DNA of 64,000 nt from Arthrobacter sp. StoSoilA2 (GTDB taxonomy: Bacteria > Actinomycetota > Actinomycetes > Actinomycetales > Micrococcaceae), in the NCBI RefSeq assembly GCF_019977195.1, contig NZ_AP024643.1, positions 2,790,001 through 2,854,000 of the forward strand. The letters run 5' to 3'. The position numbers and the translations under genes were made by a program. Below are positions 28,362-35,853 of the stretch, piece by piece (within the stretch, counting starts at the first letter, position 1; the number at the start of each line of letters is the position of its first letter). The notes beneath the pieces were generated by a model. That model searched no databases and had not been told where the DNA came from. It saw nothing but the letters and a program-made list of their open reading frames with translations.

Positions 28362-31040
28362 TTAGCGCTTGGCTATCGCATCCACCACCGCTGTGAGGGC
28401 CTCAGAGACCTTCCCAGCGTCGGTGCCGCCGCCTTGGGCGACATCGTCCTTGCCGCCGCCGCCACCACCGAGGATTCCCGCGGCAAGGCGCACCAAAGCT
28501 CCGGCCTTCACACCGGCTTCACGGGCAGCCTCATTCGTGGCGATCAAAATGACGGGCCGGTCGTTGCTGACACCGGCTACGGCCACAGTGGCGGCTTCGG
28601 AGCCCAAACGGCTGCGGAGGTCCAGGGCAAGGTTCCGGAGATCGTCTGCGCCACCCACCTGGCCGGCGTCGTGGGCTACAACCCGCACACCCGCGGCGTC
28701 CTTGGCGGTACCCACCAGGTTGGCGGCCGCTGCAGCCAGCTGCTCCTTGCGAAGGCGGTCGAGTTCCTTCTCTGTTGCCTTCAACTTGTTCAAGGTGCTG
28801 GAGATGCGGTCCGCGAGCTGGCCGGAGGGAACCTTCAACAGTTCCGTGAGTTCCGTAACGAGTGCCCGCTCGGCCGCCAGGTGGCGGAAAGCGTCCAAGC
28901 CCACGAAGGCCTCCACACGACGGTTTCCGGAACCAACCGACTGCTCACCCAACAGGGAAAGGCTGCCAATAAGGGAAGTATTGGACACGTGCGTGCCACC
29001 ACAAAGCTCGCGGGACCACGCGCCGTCGATCTCCACGACGCGTACTTCACTGCCGTAGTTCTCGCCGAACAGGGCCATGGCGCCCAGGGCCTTGGCCTCT
29101 GCCAAGCCCATGACCTTGGTGTCCACCCGGTAGTTGTTCCGGATGGCGATGTTGGAAACCTCTTCAATTTCCGAACGCGTGGCGGGGCTCAGGCCCTCAC
29201 CCCAGGCGAAGTCGAAGCGGAGGTAGCCGGCTTTGTTGTAGGAACCGCGCTGGGTAGCTTCCGGGCCCAGGATCTGGTGCAGCGCGGCATGCACAATGTG
29301 CGTACCAGTGTGCGCCTGCTCGGCCGCGTGGCGCCGTTCACGGTCGACGGCGGCGCGCACCAGGGCTTCGGTGGCGATCTCACCTTCCCGGACGATTGCC
29401 TTATGGACGCTCAGACCCTTTACCGGGCGCTGGACGTCCAGGACCTCGACGACGAATCCGTCGCCGGTGATCAGGCCGGTATCGGCCGACTGTCCACCGG
29501 CTTCTGCATAGAACGGCGTCTCATTGAGGACCACTTCGATTTCGTCGCCCGTGGAAGCGTGCGCCACGCGCCGACCGCCGCTGACGATGCCGCGGACCTT
29601 GGACTCGCCCTCAAGCTCGTCGTAGCCGGTAAACGTAGTCTCGCCCTGGCCAAGCATCTCCTGGTAGGCGGTGAGATCGGCGTGGCCGCCCTTCTTGCCC
29701 TTGGCATCTGCCTGTGCGCGCTGACGCTGTTCAAGCATGAGCGAGCGGAAGCCGGCTTCGTCAACCTTAAGGCCGGCTTCTTCAGCCATTTCCAAGGTGA
29801 GGTCAATGGGGAAACCGTAGGTGTCATGCAGCGCAAAAGCATCGGCGCCGGACAAGGGAACCCCTGCAGCCTTCGATTCGGCCACCGCATCCTCCAGGCG
29901 GGCTGTACCCGAGGCAATGGTGCGCAGGAACGCCTTTTCCTCGGCGTAAGCGATACGGCTGATGCGCGCGAAGTCCGTCTCCACTACCGGGTAGACACCC
30001 TTCATGGCGTCACGGGAAGCAGGAAGAAGGTCCGGCAGGCAAGCCTTCTCGACACCGAGCAGGCGCATCGCACGGACGGCCCGGCGGATCAGCCGGCGCA
30101 GGACATAGCCTCGGCCTTCGTTCGAAGGTGCTACTCCGTCAGCAATGAGCATCAGGGCCGAGCGGATGTGGTCGGCAACAACGCGCATCCGGACGTCGTC
30201 AGTGTGGTGGGGGTCATCTGCTGACTCGGCAGAGGTGTATTCACGGCCGGACAGCTCTGCAGCCTTGTCAATGACAGGACGGACCTGGTCTGTCTCATAC
30301 ATGTTCTCGACGCCCTGGAGGATCATCGCGAGGCGTTCCATGCCCAGGCCGGTGTCAATGTTCTTGTTCGGCAGTTCGCCCACGATGTCGAAGTCCACCT
30401 TGGAACGCACGTTCTCGATCTGGTACTGCATGAACACGAGGTTCCAGATTTCGATGTAGCGCGTTTCGTCGGCGATGGGGCCGCCTTCAATACCGTACTC
30501 GGGACCGCGGTCGTAGTAGATCTCCGAGCAGGGGCCTGCGGGACCGGGCTGGCCCGTGTGCCAGTAATTATCCGACTTGCCCATGCGCTGGATGCGTTCT
30601 GCCGGAATGCCCGTGTTCTTGAGCCACAGTTCCTTGGCTTCGTCGTCTTCCTCGTAGACCGTCACCCAGAGGCGTTCGGCAGGAAGCCCATAGCCGCCGT
30701 CGTCAACGCTCTTGGTGAGCAGCTCGAAAGCGAACTTGATGGCATCTTCCTTGAAGTAGTCCCCGAAGGAGAAGTTGCCGCACATCTGGAAGAACGTGCC
30801 GTGCCGTGCCGTCTTGCCGACTTCCTCGATGTCGCCGGTGCGGATACACTTCTGGACGCTCGTGGCGCGTGTGTAGGGAGGCTCTTCGCGGGCCGTCAAG
30901 TAAGGAATGAACGGCACCATGCCTGCCACAGTAAAGAGAAGTGACGGGTCGCTGGAAACGAGCGACGCGGAGGGAACGGCGGTGTGGCCCTTGCTGACAA
31001 AAAAGTCCACCCAGCGTTTGGTGATCTCCTGCGACTTCAT
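28362..31040 (-). CDS. alaS: Alanyl-tRNA synthetase
   Basis: An 892-residue class II synthetase charging tRNA-Ala. The N-terminal aminoacylation domain starts SQEITKRWVDFFVSKGHTAVPSASL. The editing domain carries the zinc motifs HTGTHIVHAAL and CGGTHVSNTS. The C-terminal C-Ala domain is Gly-rich near the end (AAGILGGGGGGKDDVAQGGGTDAG). I chose the ATG at 31040. The 50 upstream open residues are not family-like. The ribosome site is weak: AAGGG lies about 16 bases upstream. It heads the run that leads into the aro genes. Confidence 0.97.
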   Translation of the reverse strand: MKSQEITKRWVDFFVSKGHTAVPSASLVSSDPSLLFTVAGMVPFIPYLTAREEPPYTRATSVQKCIRTGDIEEVGKTARHGTFFQMCGNFSFGDYFKEDAIKFAFELLTKSVDDGGYGLPAERLWVTVYEEDDEAKELWLKNTGIPAERIQRMGKSDNYWHTGQPGPAGPCSEIYYDRGPEYGIEGGPIADETRYIEIWNLVFMQYQIENVRSKVDFDIVGELPNKNIDTGLGMERLAMILQGVENMYETDQVRPVIDKAAELSGREYTSAESADDPHHTDDVRMRVVADHIRSALMLIADGVAPSNEGRGYVLRRLIRRAVRAMRLLGVEKACLPDLLPASRDAMKGVYPVVETDFARISRIAYAEEKAFLRTIASGTARLEDAVAESKAAGVPLSGADAFALHDTYGFPIDLTLEMAEEAGLKVDEAGFRSLMLEQRQRAQADAKGKKGGHADLTAYQEMLGQGETTFTGYDELEGESKVRGIVSGGRRVAHASTGDEIEVVLNETPFYAEAGGQSADTGLITGDGFVVEVLDVQRPVKGLSVHKAIVREGEIATEALVRAAVDRERRHAAEQAHTGTHIVHAALHQILGPEATQRGSYNKAGYLRFDFAWGEGLSPATRSEIEEVSNIAIRNNYRVDTKVMGLAEAKALGAMALFGENYGSEVRVVEIDGAWSRELCGGTHVSNTSLIGSLSLLGEQSVGSGNRRVEAFVGLDAFRHLAAERALVTELTELLKVPSGQLADRISSTLNKLKATEKELDRLRKEQLAAAAANLVGTAKDAAGVRVVAHDAGQVGGADDLRNLALDLRSRLGSEAATVAVAGVSNDRPVILIATNEAAREAGVKAGALVRLAAGILGGGGGGKDDVAQGGGTDAGKVSEALTAVVDAIAKR

Positions 31041-31155
31041 TAGCTGATTACTTACCCTTCTCAATTCACTGCACACGTTGTGCGCGGCACCGGCTGTTGC
31101 CGTTCCGCAGCTTTCCATTCTGCCTTGTTGTGGGCTCTGGGGCGAACCGTGTTCG

Positions 31156-31398
31156 CTAGCGCCGGGCGGGGCTGGTGTTGATATCCACACTCTGAATGCC
31201 CAGCGCGGACCTCAAGTCCTCTTCGCGTTCATGCATGCCTGAGCGCACCGCATCCGCGAACTCGAACAAGCCGTCGGCAAGGCGCCCAACTGCACGGTTC
31301 AAGCCATCCGGGCCGATAGTGGCCTTGGCCTCGGTGACCTTGCGGAAGGCAATAATGCCAATCGCCACCCCAATGCCCATCCAAACGATTCTTTTCAT
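31156..31398 (-). CDS. Small membrane-anchored protein of unknown function
   Basis: 80 residues starting MKRIVWMGIGVAIGIIAFRKV. One short N-terminal membrane helix is followed by a soluble helical tail (LNRAVGRLADGLFEFADAVRSGMHEREEDLRSAL). The ATG at 31398 has AGGA about five bases upstream, which decides against the longer upstream frame. It follows the DUF948 gene by 22 bases and precedes alaS by 115. A pair of small membrane proteins between rpsD/rarA and alaS recurs in actinobacteria. No function is assigned. Confidence 0.75.
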   Translation of the reverse strand: MKRIVWMGIGVAIGIIAFRKVTEAKATIGPDGLNRAVGRLADGLFEFADAVRSGMHEREEDLRSALGIQSVDINTSPARR

Positions 31399-31420
31399 GT
31401 GTTCCTGGTCTCCAATTGGT

Positions 31421-31795
31421 TCAGCGGCTGCGACGGCCGGAGGAAGGAGCGCGACGGCCCGCGAAGGCCGAACGGACACCATAGCTGAAGGCTGCAACCT
31501 TGATCAGCGGCGAACCAACAGTCGCAGCCACCAGCGAGGACAGGGCGGAAATGTTCGCCGATGCGTCGGACACGTTCGATGCGATGCCGTCGACTTTTTT
31601 CAGTTGCTGGTTGGTAGTGGAAACCGTTGCGGTTACTTCGTCCATGAGGGGCGTCGCCCCGTCGCTGATGGATCGGATGGTGGTGCGCACTTCGTCAAAG
31701 ACGCCACCGAGCTTCAGGATAGGCACGGCCAACAGCAGGACCAGCAGTGCGAACACTCCTGCCGCAATCAGGCCGGCGATGTCGCCACCAGACAT
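31421..31795 (-). CDS. DUF948-type membrane protein
   Basis: 124 residues. A membrane helix near the N-terminus (IAGLIAAGVFALLVLLLAVPIL) is followed by a long amphipathic, probably coiled-coil segment (LGGVFDEVRTTIRSISDGATPLMDEVTATVSTTNQQLKKVD) and a basic C-terminus. GGAG lies nine bases before the ATG at 31795 but touches the ATG at 31804, so the shorter form is chosen. The pattern resembles DUF948 general-stress/YtxG-like proteins. Its role is unknown. Confidence 0.78.
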   Translation of the reverse strand: MSGGDIAGLIAAGVFALLVLLLAVPILKLGGVFDEVRTTIRSISDGATPLMDEVTATVSTTNQQLKKVDGIASNVSDASANISALSSLVAATVGSPLIKVAAFSYGVRSAFAGRRAPSSGRRSR

Positions 31796-31897
31796 AAAAT
31801 TCATCTCCTAGATTGTTGCGCTGCCCGGCACGGCCGGTATCCGGCTTCGACCAAGGCCTCCCCAGTACCCTATCGAAAAAACGTCAGTACCCTACCT

Positions 31898-31938
31898 ACA
31901 AAGAAAGCCCGCGGCGTGTGCCACGGGCTTTCTTTGTA
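31898..31938 (-). terminator. Intrinsic terminator after rpsD
   Basis: On the minus strand AAAGAAAGCCCG and CGGGCTTTCTTT (about 31900-31936) pair around a GTGGCACACGCCG-type loop directly after the rpsD stop. T-rich flanks are present on both strands. Confidence 0.85.
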
Positions 31939-31952
31939 ATCGCTGCTTGAAT

Positions 31953-32573
31953 TTAGCGGGCGTAGAATTCGACGACGAGCTGCTCTTCGCAGATCACGGG
32001 GACCTCGGAGCGCTTCGGGCGGCGAACCAGGCGGGCCTGCAGGGCGTCCAGCTTGACGTCCAGGTATGCCGGCACGTTGTTCAGGGCGTGGGCACCAGCA
32101 GCTGCGACCTGGAACGGAGCCATGACCTCGGAGCGGCTGTGAACGTGGATGAGCTGGCCTTCGCCAACGCGGAAGGACGGGCGGTCCACGCGGATGCCGT
32201 CAACCATGATGTGGCGGTGCACAACGAGCTGGCGGGCCTGTGCGATGGTGCGGGCGAAGCCTGCACGCAGTACGAGGGCGTCCAACCGCATTTCGAGCAG
32301 CTCAACCAGGTTTTCACCGGTGAGGCCCTTGGTGCGGCGTGCTTCTTCGAAGGCACGGGTCATCTGGGCTTCGCGGATGCCGTACTGGGCGCGGAGACGC
32401 TGCTTTTCGCGCAGACGTACGGCGTAGTCGGAGTCCTGCTTCTTGCGGGCACGGCCGTGCTCACCGGGGCCGTACGGGCGGCGCTCCATGTACTTGGCGG
32501 CCTTGGGGGTCAGAGCAATGCCGAGTGCACGCGAAAGGCGTGCGGTACGGCGAGCACGAGTGTTGTTAGCCAC
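31953..32573 (-). CDS. rpsD: 30S ribosomal protein S4
   Basis: A 206-residue primary rRNA-binding protein that organises the 30S body. The S4 RNA-binding domain is in LEMRLDALVLRAGFARTIAQARQLVVHRHIMVDG. The N-terminus RARRTARLSRALGIAL lacks the Cys4 zinc knuckle found in some homologues (C- form). The start is GTG with GGAAGGA about six bases upstream. It stands alone with its own terminator, outside any ribosomal operon. Confidence 0.97.
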   Translation of the reverse strand: MANNTRARRTARLSRALGIALTPKAAKYMERRPYGPGEHGRARKKQDSDYAVRLREKQRLRAQYGIREAQMTRAFEEARRTKGLTGENLVELLEMRLDALVLRAGFARTIAQARQLVVHRHIMVDGIRVDRPSFRVGEGQLIHVHSRSEVMAPFQVAAAGAHALNNVPAYLDVKLDALQARLVRRPKRSEVPVICEEQLVVEFYAR

Positions 32574-32740
32574 TTGTGTCCTTCCAAATTACTGCGGTGT
32601 GTCAGTGTTACTGGCCTCCATCAGGGAGAGCATCGGCCAACCGCTGCCTTTTGCTACTGGCCCGCGGCACAGCTCCATTGAAGGAATCTTCAAAGGGATT
32701 GTGCGTCGGGTCATGCCAGACAAGCAACTATCCTACCACG

Positions 32741-34255
32741 CTACTGTCCCCGGATGATCTTCCGGAGCCGTTCCAGCCTGGCAGCTATATCGCGTTCGGC
32801 GCCGTTGTTGGTTGGCTCGTAGTAGTCCTTTCCCACGAGGTCATCCGGCGGGTACTGCTGGGTCGCCACCCCGTGCGGTTCATCATGGGCGTACTTGTAG
32901 CTCTTGCCATGTCCCAATTGCTTGGCACCTGGATAGTGCGCGTCCCGCAGATGCATGGGGATGCCGCCGCCGAAACCGGCACGGACGTCGGCAACCGCCT
33001 TGTTCAAGCCCATGTACGCCGCATTGGACTTGGGGGCGGTGGCAAGGTGGACAACAGCTTCGGCCAGGACAATCCGGCCTTCCGGCATCCCTATCAACTG
33101 GACCGCCTGTGCCGCTGCCACAGCTGTTTGCAAAGCGGTGGGATCGGCCATGCCGATGTCTTCCGCCGCGGAAATGATGATGCGCCGCGCCACGAACCTC
33201 GGGTCCTCCCCCGCCTCCAGCATCCGCGCCAGATAGTGAAGGGAGGCATCAACGTCCGAGCCCCTGATGGACTTGATGAACGCACTGGCGACGTCGTAGT
33301 GCTGGTCGCCGGCCCGGTCATAACGGACAGCAGCGGCGTCAAGGGCACGCTCGGTGTGCCTCAGTTCCACGAGTACGGGAGCGTCCGGGGCGCCGTCCCC
33401 GGCAAGTCCGGGCTCGCCGTCGTCAGTGACGTTGCCCCCGTCGGTGACGTTGGTCCCGTCGGTTTCGCCTTCCCCTTCGACGACGGTTGAAACGGCATTG
33501 CTGTCTCCGAACGCTACGCCGGCCGCAGCTTCCAGGGCAGTCAGGGCCCTTCTGGCGTCACCTCCGGAAAGCCGCACCAAGTGATCCAAAGCCCCGGGAC
33601 TGAGTTCCACACGCCCGGCAAGGCCACGGGCATCAGCAACAGCCCGCTGCAACAGACCGGCAATGTCGTCATCCGTCAGTGGCTTCAGCGTCAGCAGAAG
33701 CGAGCGGGACAGCAGCGGTGATACCACCGAGAACGACGGGTTCTCCGTGGTGGCCGCCACCAGGACCACCCACCGGTTTTCAACGCCAGGCAACAGTGCG
33801 TCCTGCTGCGCCTTGTTGAACCGGTGGATTTCATCGAGGAACAGGACAGTGGTCTTCTTGTAAAGGTCCCGGGCGGTCAAAGCCTCATCCATTACCCGGC
33901 GAACATCCTTCACACCGGCAGTAATGGCAGACAATTCCACGAACTTCCGCCCCGGTCCGCGGGCGATGACATGTGCCAACGTCGTTTTCCCGGTTCCGGG
34001 AGGCCCCCACAGAATGACTGAACTGGGCCCTGCCGGGCCGGCAGCTTCTGCGCCCGCGGCGAGCTGGCGAAGCGGGGAACCGTGTCCCAACAGGTGCTGT
34101 TGACCCACCACGTCATCCAAGGTCCGGGGGCGCATCCGAACTGCCAGCGGGCTCCGCTGGGACGCCATCCACGCGGCGTCGGAGGCTCCCCCTCCGGCAG
34201 GCAGATCCTCCGACTCGTCGTCGTTGTTTGCACCGGCACCAAAGAGATCTTCCAC
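32741..34255 (-). CDS. rarA: Replication-associated recombination protein A (RarA/MgsA AAA+ ATPase)
   Basis: A 504-residue AAA+ ATPase related to clamp loaders and RuvB, acting at stalled replication forks. The start MEDLFGAGANNDD is family-like (GTG codon). Walker A is GPPGTGKTTLAH and Walker B is LFLDEIHRFNKAQQD. The C-terminal tetramerisation domain includes KSIRGSDVDASLHYLARMLEAGEDPRFVARR. An acidic, Gly-rich insertion of about 40 residues (about 255-295) interrupts the segment between the AAA lid and the C-terminal domain. It is encoded partly by an 18-bp tandem repeat. Confidence 0.94.
   Translation of the reverse strand: MEDLFGAGANNDDESEDLPAGGGASDAAWMASQRSPLAVRMRPRTLDDVVGQQHLLGHGSPLRQLAAGAEAAGPAGPSSVILWGPPGTGKTTLAHVIARGPGRKFVELSAITAGVKDVRRVMDEALTARDLYKKTTVLFLDEIHRFNKAQQDALLPGVENRWVVLVAATTENPSFSVVSPLLSRSLLLTLKPLTDDDIAGLLQRAVADARGLAGRVELSPGALDHLVRLSGGDARRALTALEAAAGVAFGDSNAVSTVVEGEGETDGTNVTDGGNVTDDGEPGLAGDGAPDAPVLVELRHTERALDAAAVRYDRAGDQHYDVASAFIKSIRGSDVDASLHYLARMLEAGEDPRFVARRIIISAAEDIGMADPTALQTAVAAAQAVQLIGMPEGRIVLAEAVVHLATAPKSNAAYMGLNKAVADVRAGFGGGIPMHLRDAHYPGAKQLGHGKSYKYAHDEPHGVATQQYPPDDLVGKDYYEPTNNGAERDIAARLERLRKIIRGQ
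33428..33463. repeat. 18-bp tandem repeat inside rarA
   Basis: Two adjacent 18-base units, GACGTTGCCCCCGTCGGT and GACGTTGGTCCCGTCGGT, differ at two positions. On the coding strand they give two T-D-G-(T/G)-N-V hexapeptides in the acidic linker of RarA. Being in frame, copy-number change would only alter linker length. Confidence 0.8.
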
Positions 34256-34296
34256 ATGGATAGGCTACTCATAGTTCCAACAAAGGAGACATCGAC

Positions 34297-34977
34297 GTGG
34301 ACCGCCGCGCATCCGCCCCGCAACAACGGCCGCCGAGGGCCTCCAGCCGCACGGCCCTCGTGCCGGCATCACGGCTGGTGGGTTGGGTGGATCGCTTTGC
34401 CGGAAACCATGGCCCACTCACTGAAGAGACTGACGACGGCGGCATCCTCCTCCGCGCCGCTGACGGGGCTTCTGCCCTCCTGAAGGCACCCTGGCCGGTC
34501 GATGGACGTCCAGGCCGTGGCGCCACTGACATCGAACGGCTTGCCGCTCTTGCAGGCCAGGAACGTGGTCTGGGTATCCTGCTGGTGCGTCGGGGCGGTT
34601 TCGCTGTGGCCGTGGCGAGCGGCAGCAAGGTCCTGGCATCCAAAAGCGGTAACCGCTATGTTCAGTCCAGAACGGCTGCAGGTGGCCAATCCCAACAACG
34701 TTATGCCCGGCGCCGCTCCAACCAGGCGGACGCCTTGGTGGACTCCGCGGCGGAACAGGCCGCGCGCATTTTCGCCGGCCACCGTGTTGAGTACATTGTT
34801 CCCGGCGGGGACAGAGCCTTGGTGGACCTGGTCCTGGCGCAACCCTCCCTGCGGGCCCTGGCCAGCCGAAGCCAACTTGCCTTCCTGGATGTACAGGAAC
34901 CCAAAACTGCTGCGCTTGCAAAAGCTGCTTCGGATGCTTGTTCCATCCGGATCCTGGTGACTGATCCAGCAACGTGA
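34297..34977 (+). CDS. acVLRF1-type peptidyl-tRNA hydrolase (Vms1/eRF1-like release factor)
   Basis: 226 residues. The central strand-rich release-factor fold carries TAAGGQSQQRYARRRSNQADAL, with Gly129-Gly130-Gln131 as the catalytic GGQ-like loop. A C-terminal eL30-like half includes VEYIVPGGDRALVDLVL. This is the pattern of the actinobacterial VLRF1 family, related to eukaryotic Vms1/ANKZF1, which releases nascent chains from stalled ribosomes. The GTG start follows AAAGGAG by nine bases. It is divergent from rarA (42 bases) and ends seven bases from the convergent acetyltransferase gene. The family call is from the motif; the activity is inferred. Confidence 0.82.
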   Translation: MDRRASAPQQRPPRASSRTALVPASRLVGWVDRFAGNHGPLTEETDDGGILLRAADGASALLKAPWPVDGRPGRGATDIERLAALAGQERGLGILLVRRGGFAVAVASGSKVLASKSGNRYVQSRTAAGGQSQQRYARRRSNQADALVDSAAEQAARIFAGHRVEYIVPGGDRALVDLVLAQPSLRALASRSQLAFLDVQEPKTAALAKAASDACSIRILVTDPAT

Positions 34978-34984
34978 CTACGGC

Positions 34985-35785
34985 TCAGCAGCCTCCCGGC
35001 GCCCGCCTCAAAGGAGCCTGCCGATACAGATAGCTTCCTTGTTCCACGAACCCGGCCCGTGAATACAACGCCTGGGCACCGCGGTTGGATGCGGTGACCA
35101 ACAGCCAAAAACCTTGGAGATTGCGGGCCGCCCCCTGCTCCAGCAGCGCTGACAGGACCATCGTCGCGTATCCCCGCCTGCGGTGGGTGACCGAGGTCGC
35201 CATTGTGTAGAGGCCTCCCCAGCCGTCCACCAGGGCGAGGCGTCCGACGGCGGCCGGCACGCCGTCGTCGTCCCTCACCAGCGCGTACAGAGACTTGCAT
35301 CCGGTAAGAATGGTGCGGGCAACCTCGAGTTCCACCTCGCCACCGCGACCATCCACGGACCACCACAAGCGAAGCCATTCATCGGTGGGCGTGTCCGAGA
35401 CCTCTACGCCCTTGGGCCCGGCACTTAAGTTCTCCAAGGCGTCCATGCCCCGGACCATAATCAGGGTTTCGGACTGTCTGGTGAAGCGTTGCCCGTCCAG
35501 GACGGCATTAAGGCCTGCACTACGGGAGTCATCGAATATCTGGAAAATGAGCGGGAGACGCCGCTGCCTGTACCAGGCTGATGCCGAACTGACTGACCGC
35601 GCTATGTCTTCAGTCCCGCCCAGGCCAGCAGTTCCGGCCGCGCCAGGCAGGCTCCTCGGCCACACGGAGTTCGCCCTCTGCGTGACCCCGGAGGACGCGC
35701 GGAGCACCCACTCCCCCGTGTCTTTGCGCTCCACGGCCGGCCACGCCTTATCCATGAGGGTTTCCAAGAATGCTTGTTCCAACAT
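34985..35785 (-). CDS. GNAT-family N-acetyltransferase
   Basis: 266 residues. The C-terminal half is a GNAT domain with the acetyl-CoA loop THRRRGYATMVLSALLEQG and the following LVTASNRGAQALYSRAGFVEQGSYLYR. The N-terminal half (WVLRASSGVTQRANSVWPR) resembles a degenerate second GNAT domain, as in two-domain acetyltransferases. I chose the ATG at 35785, with AAAGG seven bases upstream, over starts at 35800 and 35815. It lies just downstream of the aspS terminator. The acceptor substrate is unknown. Confidence 0.85.
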   Translation of the reverse strand: MLEQAFLETLMDKAWPAVERKDTGEWVLRASSGVTQRANSVWPRSLPGAAGTAGLGGTEDIARSVSSASAWYRQRRLPLIFQIFDDSRSAGLNAVLDGQRFTRQSETLIMVRGMDALENLSAGPKGVEVSDTPTDEWLRLWWSVDGRGGEVELEVARTILTGCKSLYALVRDDDGVPAAVGRLALVDGWGGLYTMATSVTHRRRGYATMVLSALLEQGAARNLQGFWLLVTASNRGAQALYSRAGFVEQGSYLYRQAPLRRAPGGC

Positions 35786-35811
35786 CCCGGCGCCTTTCAT
35801 CTGAAGGAACA

Positions 35812-35846
35812 CCAAGGGCCCCCCACATGAGTGGGGAGCCCTTGGC
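35812..35846 (-). terminator. Hairpin terminator after aspS
   Basis: CAAGGGC...CCCCAC (35813-35826) pairs with GTGGGG-A-GCCCTTG (35831-35844) around ATGA, directly after the aspS stop. The T-run on the minus strand is short. The hairpin precedes the acetyltransferase gene by about 27 bases. Confidence 0.7.
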
Positions 35847-35853
35847 TAGCGTC

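Noticed and set aside
28434..30224. A 596-residue plus-strand open frame opposite alaS
   Set aside because: An antisense shadow of alaS, without a start context or recognisable motifs.
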